A stretch of DNA of 64,000 nucleotides from Solanum dulcamara (lineage: Eukaryota; Streptophyta; Magnoliopsida; Solanales; Solanaceae): assembly GCF_947179165.1 (NCBI RefSeq), contig NC_077244.1, positions 70,230,144-70,294,143 on the forward strand, given 5' to 3'. A program made the position numbers and the translations under genes. The notes below the pieces were generated by a model, which did no database searches, was not told where the DNA came from, and saw only the letters and a list, made by a program, of their open reading frames with translations. How positions within the stretch are numbered: the first letter of the stretch is position 1; every line of letters begins with the position of its first letter. This document shows positions 47,938-60,800 of this stretch, in pieces.

Positions 47938-49399
47938 ATGTTCAAGACATTTTCTATGTCCTCCCGTATGGGTAGAGACTTACAGAGGTACAATGAAGGT
48001 TGTCGTCAAGTTGTTGGGTGCGTTATCTTTCAAATTCTTGTTATTTTATTCGGAGAGATTAACTTAGTTATCTCGATATAAAATTTGGAATTAAGTCTAT
48101 CGTGAGATTATTTATTCCATATACAAGGTGTGATTAGATATGATTTTTTTTATTCTCAATTTTTTATATGGTGTTGCAGATGCATTCCATACAGATACAA
48201 AAATAGTTACCAGTCAGGTTACAATATTGATGATTTGGAGTTTCTATTGGTCAGTTCACAGAAGAGTCCAAGATTGATGTTCCCTAAGGTACATTTTTTT
48301 ATCTATTGATTTTTCTGATTGGGATTATTGTTTTTATCATCCCTCAATATATATTGACATTGTTGATTTTTGAATGAAATTACAGGGTGGTTGGGAAATT
48401 GATGAGTCCTTAAAAGATGCAGCTTTACGAGAGACCTTTGAGGAAGCTGGGGTTCTTGGTGACGTTGAGGTTCAGGTAAGTCCATGAAACTTGAATTTTT
48501 ATAGAATGATTCATATAGTCGATCCCAATCAATTAAAGATGTGACATAGTCCTGTTTGTTTATTTCTGGTTGGATGCAGGATTATTTAGGTACTTGGAGT
48601 TTCAAGAGTAAAAGCCAAGGCACATTTCATGAGGGACACATGCTGCCTTTGTATGTCACTCAGGAATTAGATGAATGGCCTGAGAAATCTGCCCGTCGAC
48701 GTTTATGGGTTTGTTTTTGGATATTACTAGTTTGCTATTATCCCTTTGATCTCAATCTCTAATTACATCAGAGGCAGATTAAAAAATCTTAATTCGATAT
48801 ATAAAAGCATATTCTAAACATATAATTTTGACCTTGAGGTTCACTACCTCAATGTTGGATCTGCTTTCATGTAAGAATCATGTCTTATTAATATTGGTAA
48901 CTTTGGTTACTAAAACTTAGGTAAAAGGAAAATTTATTTCTATCTGTTCAAGTCTTGGTGAACAGAGTTAATCTGTATCTATGTTGGTGGAAGGTAACAG
49001 AGTGTTTGATTATATTTGCAGATGAAATTTAACGAAGCGAGGGAAGTATGTTGGCATCCATGGATGAAGGAAGCTTTAGATGTCTTTGCTTCTAAACTTG
49101 CTAAGAGAAACAAAGAAGAACCTCAGACATTATACCCTTTTAAGGAATTGTCAAATGAAGCAATGGCAAACATTGATACTCCAGTAGCTAACCAAATGTA
49201 TAATATTGAAGAACCAAGAACGGAAAATTTTGAAGCAAATCCTTTGACTTGTGAAGAACCAAGCATCTATCCAATCTTTGTAGCCGATTCTATGTTCAAC
49301 GAGACATTGTTCAGTGAAGAACTGGGAATAAGCCATATAACTACTACTACATCAATGTTCAATGAAGATACAAGAATAAGCATTGTTGCTCATAGCTAG
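47938..49399 (+). CDS. Nudix hydrolase (plant NUDT12/13/16-18-like)
   Basis: Nudix enzymes hydrolyse nucleoside diphosphates linked to another group. Five exons, frame checked: 47938-48017, 48180-48288, 48386-48475, 48580-48708, 49022-49399, giving 261 aa. The Nudix box is complete at residues 64-86: GGWEIDESLKDAALRETFEEAGV, read as G64-x5-E70-x7-R78-E79...E82-E83-x-G85, split at its first Gly by intron 2. Preceding text CIPYRYKN and LLVSSQKSPRLMFPKGGWE is typical of the plant clade; Arabidopsis relatives act on diadenosine or inositol polyphosphates. Residues past about 165 form an acidic, low-similarity tail of roughly 95 aa, longer than in most relatives, ending ISIVAHS. The cellular compartment is not clear; no strong transit peptide. 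Confidence 0.93.
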
Positions 49400-49441
49400 C
49401 AACGAAAGGAAGGAGAAACATCAACAAGCTTAGGAAGCATC

Positions 49442-49584
49442 AGTGGCGGATCTAGAATTTAGACGCTAGTTGTGGATTCTGAAATGTATCTCTAACTCTA
49501 TATATACACTTGTTTTTTGCATATGTATATTTAGTTTGATCCCGAAGTACTGAATTTTACTGAACCTATAATTAGATCCACTGC
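49442..49584. mobile_element. GGCGGATCTAG-type MITE just after the Nudix gene
   Basis: Left end AGTGGCGGATCTAGAATTT pairs with the complement of the right end (AGCAGTGGATCTAATTATAG). It starts about 45 bp after the Nudix stop, so it probably lies in the 3' UTR. Related ends at 44708 and 50801. Confidence 0.6.
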
Positions 49585-49717
49585 TTATAAATAAAAATAA
49601 AAGTAGGCAGGGGATCAAGAATTGGGGATGCCTATTGTAAATAGATTAGAGACTTAAGTCTACATAGTCTTTCTTTTGTTGCTTGTTGTAAATACTCCTT
49701 GACCAATATATTATGAA

Positions 49718-50190
49718 TGTAGAGACTGACATTATATATACTCCCTCCATTTTCACTTTTCCAGCGATGAAGTATGAGTCTAAAACACTATATGCAGAGT
49801 TGCCTTAGCTCAATAGATCAACGAATCAGGAGAAATTCTTACACCAATCATTTAAGAGTGAGTATTACACCAATGGCTGCAAGTGGACTGGGCTTATGGG
49901 TTTAAACTTACTACGACCAAAGTCGTGGCTACTTCAACCAACGCCAAGAATTCTTTATGTGTCCAGGTCGATTAGAGGTTCGGCTTTCTTCTACCCCCAC
50001 CTTTTAGCCTTCTGGACCCCTGAAAAAAAAGAAGCTGAAATCAACTCCCGTCAAGGGGCGCTAAGGGGCTTTTGTTTTTGGAGTGCTCTACTAGTGAAAT
50101 CGGTCCATTGACACTAGTTCGTTCCGAAAAGACTGATACACTTTTAGTGTAGAGATTGACATTAGATATACAATCTCCATTTCAGTTTAC
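49718..50190. repeat. Imperfect direct repeats bracketing a ~390-bp GC-richer insert
   Basis: TGTAGAGACTGACATTATAT (49718-49760) and TGTAGAGATTGACATTAGAT (50148-50190) are about 43 bp long and similar, continuing into CTCCCTCCATTTTC and CAATCTCCATTTCAG. They flank a segment of different composition. Confidence 0.65.
49800..50125. other. GC-richer segment, possibly organelle-derived (NUMT-like)
   Basis: Composition and style differ from both sides: less AT-rich, with phrases such as TTCTACCCCCACCTTTTAGC, AATCAACTCCCGTCAAGGGG and GGAGTGCTCTACTAGTGAAA that resemble plant mitochondrial spacer DNA. No organelle gene could be identified and the match is an impression only. A 71-codon open frame within it has no recognisable domain. 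Confidence 0.3.
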
Positions 50191-50800
50191 GTGCATAACT
50201 CACAAGTTTTAAAAGTTTTGTAACCAGACAATATTATGTCATATTTTAGACCATAAATTTCAGAGGTCTTTGCTTTTTCATAAATTTCGTGTCAATTCAA
50301 AATATGCCACATAAATTAGAATTAAACAACCTTGGAATCCACTCTCTTAAACTGTCAATTCAAGTAATTGAAGAAAAAGGAGTTTAATGTGCAAATTTTA
50401 AAATTGTCTTGCTTCATTCTTTTATTAATTGAGGTTCAAATATTGTTTGATTAGAATTATTGTCTTCATAAATCATATGAATGATTCCTCATACATGTTT
50501 GGTGGGACAAGAAAATCTGTTAATGTACCAACTCGAGACATGGTTGATGGGAATGAAAGAACACCTAACAAGAGGGGAGTTATTTTTCCATAAGCATGTC
50601 ACTTATAAGGAAATTATAGGTGAATTTCATTCATAAGCATTAGTTGGTAACATAGTAAAATTAGTAAAACTAATTAACTTGCTATCACATATTAACTTAT
50701 ATTAATAGCATAAAAAGATCTTTACACTATCAACGTATATATTTCAACTCGTATATACAAATTGAGCTTTCAGTTTGCTTTATTCATTGTCTTGTTTTTG

Positions 50801-50965
50801 ATGGCGGGGTCAGGATTTCTGCTAAGAGAATTTATTATACAAAAAAGCAAGGAGATTTACTATCTACTATATACATACAAATATATATAATATAATATAA
50901 TTTTTCGATGAAGGGGGTTAGAATATATAATGAACCCCCTTCCAGTAACCTCTAGCTCCGCCCAT
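50801..50965. mobile_element. GGCGGAGCTAG-type MITE
   Basis: Left end ATGGCGGGGTCAGGATTTC and right end CTCTAGCTCCGCCCATG are inverted, with the internal phrase AATGAACCCCCTTCC. Same family style as 26998, 44708 and 49442. Confidence 0.5.
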
Positions 50966-51432
50966 GTTTGTGTCCTTATGCCTATAAGAGGTTAATTTTG
51001 CGTATAGTATATGGTTACTCAACTTCAATGAGAAATTCACACTTAATTCAGTTAGTTTAATATGATAAAAGAATTTTGTGATTTTATTATTGCAGTAGGT
51101 TAAGTTTAATGAACATACATCAAATTATAGGCATAAGTACTTGCCTTACTATTGCAATATCGCGGGTGTATTCAAGTTCAGTTAGCCATGTAAAAAAATA
51201 TTTTTAAGACTGTCAATAATTTAAAAATAAAACTAATAATTCACGTCGAATTTTGAGGCATTTTCAATAATTCTCTCTTAGATTTTTTATTTCTTTCAAA
51301 TTAGAATATCGAAAAAGGACATTTCATATGCACACTGTGAACACATCTTGTAACGTATCAATTGGCCAATAGATATCGAGAAAGCTTATCATTGGTTTTT
51401 AAGTCTTGAGTGGTAATGCAAAATCTTGTTTA

Positions 51433-51688
51433 GAGGCCATTTGGATCGGCTTATAAGCTGTTTTCAGTTTTTTTTGAGTGTTTGGATGATCAACTTAAAG
51501 TCATTTTGTGCTTAAAATAAGCCCCAATAAATAGTTGGGTTTAATTGGATGAATTTATTTTAAGCAGTTTATAAGTTGAAAATAGCTTATAAGTCAAAAA
51601 AAAAGTTGGCTTGCACCTATTTTTTTTTTAACTTATTAGCAATTTTCAACTTATAAGCTGCTTAAAATTAAGTCAATCCAAACAGGCT
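51433..51688. mobile_element. hAT-like MITE (CTTATAAGCTG ends)
   Basis: Left end GAGGCCATTTGGATCGGCTT followed by ATAAGCTG. The right part reads CAACTTATAAGCTG ... AGTCAATCCAAACAGGCTA, forming a long imperfect inverted repeat. About 256 bp, lying about 140 bp before the copia 5' LTR. A common repeat type in Solanaceae; superfamily placement is from memory. Confidence 0.65.
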
Positions 51689-51830
51689 AAGTCTCAATCA
51701 TACTGTTTATAGCAAAAGGTAAGATTTTTTTTTTTACTATCCTTTAACCAAATCAATTTCCTTTCTTTTTGTGTCTTTTCTACAATAGCTATATTAATCA
51801 TAATTGAGCGCCTGCATGACAAGTGATTAA

Positions 51831-52115
51831 TATTATCAACCAAGTAATATCAACCAAGTAAAATGGTTGTCCACTTAAAATGGTGGATAGTCCATTTACT
51901 TTTTAAGTGGGTAAAATGCCCATTAATATTTTCCTCCACTTGTAAATATGGCTATAAATATAGCCTTAAACTTCAATGTAAAAACACACAAAACATATAA
52001 AAGAAGAGAATTACTATTACTCTCTCTATATTACTACTCTCTCTATTAATACTTTCTATATTACTCTCTTGTTCTTCTTCCTTTATAATATTGTCAAGTA
52101 AGTTAATTCATAACA
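51831..52115 (+). repeat. 5' LTR of copia element 2
   Basis: Starts TATTATC (not the canonical TG) and ends CATAACA. Contains a TATA box TATAAATA at 51953-51960 within a small palindrome (GGCTATAAATATAGCC) and a CTCTCTATATTAC-type pyrimidine repeat downstream, which would act as promoter and leader. Confidence 0.93.
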
Positions 52116-52228
52116 CGTTATCAGCACGAAGCTCTAATTTTTCAGAAAATTAACTTCTATATCAGGTATATCTACTAAAGAAATTTAATTTTTAAGTTAT
52201 CTTTGTTACTTTCAAATTAATTTTCATC

Positions 52229-53281
52229 ATGTCAAACTTGTCAAAATTGGAATTTGTTGCACTTGATATTTCTGGTAAAAATTATTTGTCATGGGTACTT
52301 GATGCTGAAATTCACCTTACCGCTAAGGGTCTTGGTGATGCTATAATTGAAGGAAATACAGCATCAAGTCAGGATAAAGCAAAGGCTATGATTTTCCTTC
52401 GTCATCATCTAGATGAAAGCCTAAAAATGGAATACTTGACAGTGAAAGATCCACTTTAATTGTGGAAAGACTTAAAAGGGAGGTATGACCACCTCAGGGC
52501 AACGGTATTGCCAAGGGCTCGTTATGAGTGGATGCACTTACGGTTTCAAGATTTTAAAACCGTAATTGAGTATAATTCTGCTGTATTTAGAATAACTTCC
52601 CAATTAAAATTATGTGGGGAAAATATAAATGATGAGGACATGTTAGAAAAGACACTAACTACTTTTCATGCCTCTAATGTAATATTACAACAGCAATACC
52701 GTGAAAAGAGTTTTGAAAAATACTCTGAATTGATATCATGCCTTCTGGTGGCTGAACAACATAATGCCCTTTTAATGAAAAATCATGAAGCCCGTCCCAC
52801 TGGAACTGCTCCGTTACCGGAGGCAAATATGGTAAAAGCACATGGCCAGTCTGAAAGAAGACATAATAAATATCAAGGTCACAATAATGTGCGTGAGCGT
52901 GGCAATGACAGAGGACGATATAATAATCGTCGTGGTGGTGGTCAACATAAAAGGGAGAACAATATCAGTTCTCAAAATGACCCTTCAAAAAGTAACTGTC
53001 ATCGTTGTGGCATGAAAGGCCACTGGAAAAATGAATGTCGGACGCTTGAGCATTTTGTAAGACTTTATCAAAATACTTTTAAAAGAAAGGCAAATAAAGG
53101 TGGTGCCTCTTCTTCTAATGCTCGGATAGAGTCACACTTGGCGTTCGAAAATAATGTTGAGGCAAGGCCTTTGAATAATGATAATATTGAAGCAAATATG
53201 GCCTTAAGGGATGATGATTTTAATGACCTCAATGATATTACTCATTTGGAGGTTGAAGATTTTTTTAAGGATCTTAATTGA
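52229..53281 (+). pseudogene. copia gag with one premature stop
   Basis: Reads MSNLSKLEFVALDISGKNYL (typical of a large Solanaceae copia group) through a UBN2-type domain to a CCHC knuckle CHRCGMKGHWKNEC (about 52999-53040). One TAA at 52457-52459, after DPL, interrupts an otherwise open frame of about 351 codons. It ends with TGA at 53279-53281. Confidence 0.9.
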
Positions 53282-53893
53282 TGTTTAATTTCATGTTTTT
53301 CAATATGTTATCATGTACTTCGAATTATTGTGTTTTTACGTTTATGTATTTGAAGAAAAAACAATAATCAAGGTTACATTTTTATGATAATTATATATTA
53401 TTTATTACATTGTGCTATTTTACAATGTTGTAATTAATTACTATTAGTGTGCTATTATTTAATCTTAATATCATATTGTTACTAAAAATAATATTCGCCT
53501 TATTTAATGTCATTATAATAACTATTTATTCTTGTTAATGTTTTAGACATTAATAATATATAATGATTGTATTATTTTTGTCAATAAACAAATTATCTAT
53601 ACATGATGAATAATATTATATTAATGTTTTATAATATTTTATATTTGTTTTTAATACTTGTGTATAATATTTATTTAAGGTTAATAAGTATATAATTCCA
53701 TAAACTAAATTATTGTAACATTCATCATAATTGAATCATATAATTTTTTAAATTCTAAATTACCATAATTTAACTTTAAAAAAAAAAGGGGGACTTATGT
53801 TTTTCTAGCAAAATTGTTACTTATTTTATTTCTTACAATGCATTTTTATTTTATGAAGATAAATAAATTTATCAGTCTTCAATTGGATTCAAG
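53282..53893 (+). other. Non-coding spacer between gag and pol of copia element 2
   Basis: 612 bp of very AT-rich DNA with stops in all frames, separating gag from the pol start. It cannot encode an in-frame gag-pol fusion. Its end (CAATTGGATTCAAG before the ATG) could be a splice acceptor, allowing a spliced pol mRNA. Confidence 0.6.
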
Positions 53894-56800
53894 ATGAATA
53901 ATGGAGATATGTGCATTTTGGATAGTGCCACAACTCATACGATATTAAAAGAAAAGAAATATTTTTGTCATTTGATTATGAAAAAGGACTATGTCAATAC
54001 AATATCTAGTAGTACAAAATTAATTGAAGGCTCTGGAAAAGCAACCTTATTACTACCTGGAGGAACGATATTGGTAATTGATAATGCATTATATTGTAGT
54101 AAGTCTCAAAGAAACTTGCTAAGTTTCAAGGTTATTCGCCAAAATGGCTATCATATTGAGACTGCAAATGAAGGAAAGGTTGAATACCTTTATATTACTA
54201 CAATAAATATGGAGAAGAAAATTGTGCACGAAAAATTACTTGCACTTTCTTCTGGGTTGTACCATACAAATATTGGTACTGTTGAATCACATGCCATTGT
54301 AAACAAAAGGTTTACTGATTCTGATGATTTTATCATTTGGCATGACCGGTTGGGCCATCCCGGTTATAATATGATGCGCAGAATTATTGAGAATTCACAT
54401 GGGCACACTTTGAAGAATCAAAAAATTCTTCAATCTAAGAAATTCTCTTGTGTTGCTTGTTCCCAAGGAAAACTGATTATCAAACCATCAGCAACTAAGA
54501 TTGGGATTGAATCCCCTGCGTTTCTGGAACGTATACAAGGTGATATACGTGGGCCAATTCACCCTTCATGTGGACCTTTTAAATATTATATGGTCTTGAT
54601 AGATGCATCTACAAGATGGTCACATGTGTGCTTATTATCAACTCGCAACATGGCTTTTGCGAGATTGTTAGCTCAAATTATAAGGTTAAGAGCACAATTT
54701 CCAGATTATGCAATAAAGACAATTCGTCTTGATAATGCTGGTGAGTTCACATCTCAATCATTTAATGATTATTGTATGTCGATTGGAATAAAAGTTGAGC
54801 ATCCGGTCGCTCATGTACATACACAAAATGGTCTAGCGGAATCATTGATTAAACGCCTCCAATGGATAGCTAGATCATTGCTAATGAGGACAAAACTTCC
54901 TATTTCAGTATGGGGGCATGCTATTTTGCATGCAGCAACACTTGTGCGCGTAAGGCCAACAAATTATCATAAATTTTCCCCATTACAGTTGGCGTTTGGA
55001 AGGGAGCCAAATATATCCCATCTTAGAATATTTGGGTGTGCGGTATATGTCCCAATTGCTCCACCACATCGCACAAAGATGGGTCCCCAAAGAAGGTTGG
55101 GAATATATGTTGGGTATGAATCTCCTTCTATTATAAAATATCTGGAACCTATGACTGGAGATTTATTTATGGCAAGATTTGCTAATTGTCATTTTGATGA
55201 ATCAGTGAACCCAACATTAGGGGGAGAACATAAGCAGATGAAAAATGAGATAGATTGGAATTCATTGTCACTATCTCATTTAGATCCTCGAACAAATCAA
55301 TGTGAGCAAGAAGTTCAAAAGATGATTTATTTGCAGAATATTGCAAATCAACTGCCGGATGCATTTACTAACCTTCCACGGGTTACTAAATCGCATATCC
55401 CAGCTGCTAATGCTCAAGTTCGAGTTGATGTCCCGGTAGGACAACTTGTTCAGGCAAATGAGTCTAGACCACGCTTAAAACGTGTAGACCATTTGGTTCC
55501 AAAGATAAAAATCCTCGAAAAAGGAAAGGAATGAATGATCAAGATGATCATAATTTGGAGGCGAGTGCTCAAGAAGAGCCCAGAGACACAACAAATGGTG
55601 ATACCACCGAGGAGGTCCAAGTACCTGAAAATAATGAGAATGAAGAAATCTCAATAAGTTATGTCTCGACAGGAAAACGGTGGAACCGAAATAATATTGT
55701 GGTCGATAATATTTTTGCTTATAATGTTGCCATTGAAATAATGCAACAAGATAAGGATCTTGAACCAAAATCTGTCGATGAATGCAGACAGAGAAATGAT
55801 TGGCCAAGATGGAAGGATGCAATTCAAGCAGAGTTAACTTTACTTGAAAAACGTGAAGTTTTCGGATCAATAGTTCGAACACCTGAAGGTGTCAAGCCAG
55901 TAGGGCACAAATGGGTTTTTGTGCGTAAACGAAATGAAAAGGGTGAAGTCGTAAGATATAAAGCACGACTTGTAGCCCAAGGTTTTTCGCAAAGACCTGG
56001 CATTGACTATATGGAAACATATTCCCCTGTGGTGGATGCAATTACTTTCAGGTATCTAATGAATTTGGCAGTTCATGAAAAGCTTGAAATGCAGTTAATG
56101 GACGTGGTCACTGCCTATTTATATGGCTCATTGGACCACGACATTTTTATGAAAATTCCCGAAGGGTTCAAAGTGCCTGAAGCATACAAGGATTCTCGAG
56201 AAAGTTGCTCAATAAAACTTCAAAAATCCTTGTACGGGTTGAAACAATCAGGGCGAATGTGGTACAATCGTCTTAGCGAATATTTGCTAAAAGAAGGATA
56301 TAAAAATGATCCAATTTGCCCTTGTGTCTTTATGAGAAGGTCTGGATCTGAATTTGTCATAATAGCAGTATATGTTGATGATTTAAATATTATTGGAACT
56401 CCAGAAGAACTTTCAAAGGCAGTAAAATGCCTGAAAAGGGAGTTTGAAATGAAAGATCTTGGAAAGACAAAATTTTGTCTTGGTCTACAAATTGAACATT
56501 TTACAAATGGGATATTTGTCCATCAGTCAACATATACTGAAAATATTTTAAAGAGATTTTATATGGATAAAGCACACCCATTGAGTACTCCAATGGTTGT
56601 GAGATCTCTTGATATTAATACAGATCCGTTTCGGCCTTATGAAAATGATGAAGAACTTATTGGTGGTGAAATACCATATCTTAGTGTAATTGGTGCATTA
56701 ATGTATCTTGCCAACAATTCTAGACCAGATATATTTTTCTCAGTAAACTTGTTAGCAAGATTTAGTTCTTCCCCAACACGAAGACACTGAAATGGAATTA

Positions 56801-57372
56801 AGCATATATTCAGATACCTTCGAGGTACCATTGATATGAGATTGTTTTACTCAAATGATTCCACGTCACAATTGATTGGTTATGCAGATGCGGGATATTT
56901 ATCTGATCCCCATAAAGGTCGATCGCAAACAGGCTATTTATTTACATGTGGTGGTACAACTATATCATGGCATTCAACAAAGCAAACTATGGTTGCTACT
57001 TCCTCAAATCATGCAGAGATAATAGCTATTCATGAAGCAAGTCGAGAATGTATTTGGTTAAGATCAATAACTGAACACATTCAAGAAACATGTGGTCTTT
57101 CTTTGACAAAAGACGCTCCAACAATATTGTATGAAGACAATGCTGCATGTATAGCTCAACTGAAGGGAGGATACATCAAAGGAGACAGAACAAAACATAT
57201 TTCACCAAAATTCTTTTTCACTCATGATCTTCAAAAGAAGGGTGAAATAGATGTCCAACAAATTCGTTCAAGTGACAATTTGGCGGATATGTTCACCAAA
57301 GCATTGCCAACATCAACCTTTGAGAAAATGAGATACAAAATTGGAATGCGTCGTCTTCGAGATATTAAGTGA
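53894..57372 (+). pseudogene. copia pol (protease, integrase, RT, RNase H) with frameshift and stop
   Basis: Protease-like CILDSATTHTIL at the start. Integrase has H..H..CVACSQGK zinc part and catalytic core (LIDASTRW, RLDNAGEFTS, NGLAESLIKR). RT has KARLVAQGF and YVDDLNII (about 56371). RNase H has YADAGYLSD and EDNAACIAQ. Breaks: an apparent one-base loss near 55484 shifts the frame (first part stops at 55534, second part open from 55531), and TGA at 56788-56790 sits where the family has Trp. Ends at 57372. Confidence 0.92.
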
Positions 57373-57589
57373 TATTTTCACCAGGGGGAGCAAAATACGC
57401 GCTGTACTCTTTTTCCCTTAGTCAAGGTTTTGTCCCACTGGGTTTTCCTGATAAGGTTTTTAATGAGGCAGCACTCAAGGCGTATTATCAGATATGTGTA
57501 CTCTTTTTCCTTCATTAGGCTTTTTCCCACTGGGTTTTTCCTAATAAGGTTTTAACGAGGCACATTTCTCGTGGACATCCAAGGGGGAG

Positions 57590-57874
57590 TATTATCAACC
57601 AAGTAATATCAACCAAGTAAAATGGTTGTCCACTTAAAATGGTGGATAGTCCATTTACTTTTTAAGTGGGTAAAATGCCCATTAATATTTTCCTCCACTT
57701 GTAAATATGGCTATAAATATAGCCTTAAACTTCAATGTAAAAACACACAAAACATATAAAAGAAGAGAATTACTATTACTCTCTCTATATTACTACTCTC
57801 TCTATTAATACTTTCTATATTACTCTCTTGTTCTTCTTCCTTTATAATATTGTCAAGTAAGTTAATTCATAACA
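57590..57874 (+). repeat. 3' LTR of copia element 2
   Basis: 285 bp, no difference from the 5' LTR seen by eye, including the unusual TATTA start. Followed by the target duplication ATTAA. Confidence 0.93.
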
Positions 57875-57879
57875 ATTAA

Positions 57880-60800
57880 AGCTAAGCTAATAAAAATACG
57901 TCTTATTTTTTAAGATTAAGTAATTTTTTTAAAAGCGTGCATAAATTAAAAACACCATTTATTATAAAACAAATCGAATAAGTTGCAAAAACCATTTTAC
58001 TTGGATTAAAAGAGAGAATTTCGTCTCATGATATTCGTTAAGACAAAATGACACTATCGTGATTACAAGTAGTCCATTACTACCTAAAACTTCATTTATC
58101 ATTTTCGTGTCCGATAATATAGCCATCAAATTGTAGTATAGTTTTTGAATATTTAAAATTATAATTTTAAAATATTGAATTAATCTAAGACAATATAATT
58201 TTAAAAATTAATTAAATTAACTTTCGAAAAGTGAAATATGACAACCTTAAATTAAGGGAGTAATATTTTTGGAACTAACTAAAACCTTCACTTTACTAAA
58301 AGAATATTTACGTTATTAACAGCTGTTAAATCTTGTTGCTCATTATTTGCTTTGTTGTATCTACCTATCGTTAGTTGATAAGTAAGACGCTTCATCTAGT
58401 ACGTTGAATTATCTTGTCTTTTTTTCTTTTATAAGAAATCAATTAGTTGGATTCCTTGTGCTTAACATAACACTCGATTGAACAAATTAAAGGTAGTCAG
58501 TTGTGTGAAGTTTTTGTTATGCTCGGAGTTCAGAAAAGAACCACACTATAAAGGCACTATAATAAATAAAGAATTTAGTGCAACGATAATTATTTAGCGG
58601 TAATAATATAATTGTTATTATATTATACTTAGCAGTAATAATAAATATGGTATTTATAATCAACAATTTATGCAAATATCGTTAAAGACTTTAGCTATTC
58701 TGAATGCAATAATCCTAATTCAATTACCACTGAATATTTTTGCTACAATAAATATTATCACTAAAAAAATAATCTATTACCACTAAATATTACTTTTATT
58801 ATAGTGAGAATCTATTACATGCATACAGTTTTATCCAGAGAGATTGTTTTTACTGCTGGATTGATCAAACTAACTTGTAATAATATTTTCAAATTTTCCC
58901 TTAATAAAATAAACGCCTAATAAAATGTCTCTTAACCATTAGCAACTAATATATTTTAATATAAATATCGGGCGCAAGATAAATTAAGGTTGTTTTTTCT
59001 GGTTATCTTTGAATGGGTGTTCAGATTTTTTTTTCTTTTATTTTAGTAAAAGACTGAGGATGGAGTGTGAAAAAGGGTATGCATAGTCTTGTCTGGATGT
59101 AACCATGTAGTTTAGGGTTCTTTGTAAATAGTACCCTTAATTTACGTGATATATTTTAAATTTTAAAATTCAAATAAATTTTTCTTTTTTAGTTTCTTTT
59201 ATGTCTTAAATTATTAATTGGTGTGACTTAGCGTACTATTTATGTAATTTTCAAACATGTAAATATTATTTTAAAAAATTTCATATTCGAATTTACAATT
59301 AAAATTAAATTATTTAAATCTCAAAATTTACTTAGGTGCAGGAAAAGGAAAAGGCTAGCGAGCCTCTTTCCGGGCGGTACAATACAAAGGGCGAAACACA
59401 TAATGAGGACACTCAATTTTATATTTTAAAAGGGGGAGAAAGGAAGGATGGAAAAGAAACAAAGAATGATGAAATAGTAGATTTTTACTTATTCCTATTT
59501 TGGAGATATATATATAATTGCACTTCCCTTGTGCCATCATATCCATGTGAGAATGTACTTTTGTTCCCACGTTATTTACATTGGCTTTTATTCAACCATG
59601 AAAAGTAGAGAAAATAAAAGAAGGGAAATTCAATTAGTCAAGAAAAAACCTAATCTTGAGTGAAAAACTCATATTATTAGCTGTTGTCTCATTTACTTTG
59701 TCAATTTATAAATACTCGAGAATTCATCACGAATTTATTAGTTTTACGTTTATTATCGATCAGTCTATTGTTACCTCAAGACAAAAAAAAATAGAGTTGA
59801 GCATGGATTTATGAAGATCGTTTTGGATTTGTTGGGTCCTCTTTAAGGACAAAACATGCAGAATTGGCTCCCACACTCTTCTTTGCCCATCTTCAACGTT
59901 ATACTATCAAAAAACATGTACTATATACAATGATAAAAGGTTTTCAATATCTTCTAATATTTTTATTCCTCTTTATTTCACTACATTTTTATTTACCGTG
60001 TTATATAATGACAAATATTGAAGTAGTACGTTTCAACATACTAAGATGAATGTGTGGTCATAAAATACATATTAGATTATAAAAATGACACATATTAAGG
60101 ATAAAATAATGAGAGTGTTGATAGGGATGATTTAATTTGAGCATGTCTATGTTAATCTATTGATTTAATTTGTAGGTGTAAAACTATTATGGATGAAGGT
60201 ATTACAAAAGCATAAGATACAGATCTAAAATCATATAAATCGAATTGTCTCCAACGACCTACGATTTATTATTGAAATAAATGCAAATATAGTTAACATA
60301 AGAATAGTGTAAATGAAGAAAAAAATTATCGTTAAATCAATCCAAATTTAGCTAAAATAAGGATTTGTTGAAAGAAAAGATTCATATGAATGATGTCTAC
60401 TAATTAGGAATAATAAATTATAGTTTTGCTAATGCGTTGATTTTGAACCTATTATTTTTAACAATATTTTGGCTTGATTATAGACTTACATGCCAATAAA
60501 TATATTGAAAACTATTATTATTATTATTTGTATATTTATATAGATTAATTATTTATTTAATTTAGTACGATGATAACATGAATTGAGTTTGGAATTGGGG
60601 GCATAATAATAGTTATTTTTTATATAGCTTCAGAATTCCCATTTTTCCTCTCAATAAAATACTCTGTTAGTGTATACTCAATATTACTATATTATATACT
60701 CATTTTCTTTTAGATTATAAGAATAATATGTTTTTTACATTCTTAAATGTTGTGTACAACTAAATTAATACATATAAAATGAAGCTATTAGTCTACTAAA

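Larger units (their letters stand above)
51831..57874 (+). mobile_element. Young Ty1/copia LTR retrotransposon with identical LTRs
   Basis: 6044 bp. Two 285-bp LTRs (51831-52115, 57590-57874) look identical base for base. The 5-bp duplication ATTAA flanks at 51826-51830 and 57875-57879. A primer-site-like TTATCAGCACGAAGCTC follows the 5' LTR, and a purine tract AAGGGGGAG (57581-57589) precedes the 3' LTR. Gene order is gag, spacer, protease-integrase-RT-RNase H. Despite its youth it has stops in gag and RNase H and a frameshift in pol. Confidence 0.95.

Noticed and set aside
59336..59608. 90-aa open frame and its antisense partner
   Set aside because: Non-ATG start, low-complexity charged text, frames open on both strands; not supported as a gene.
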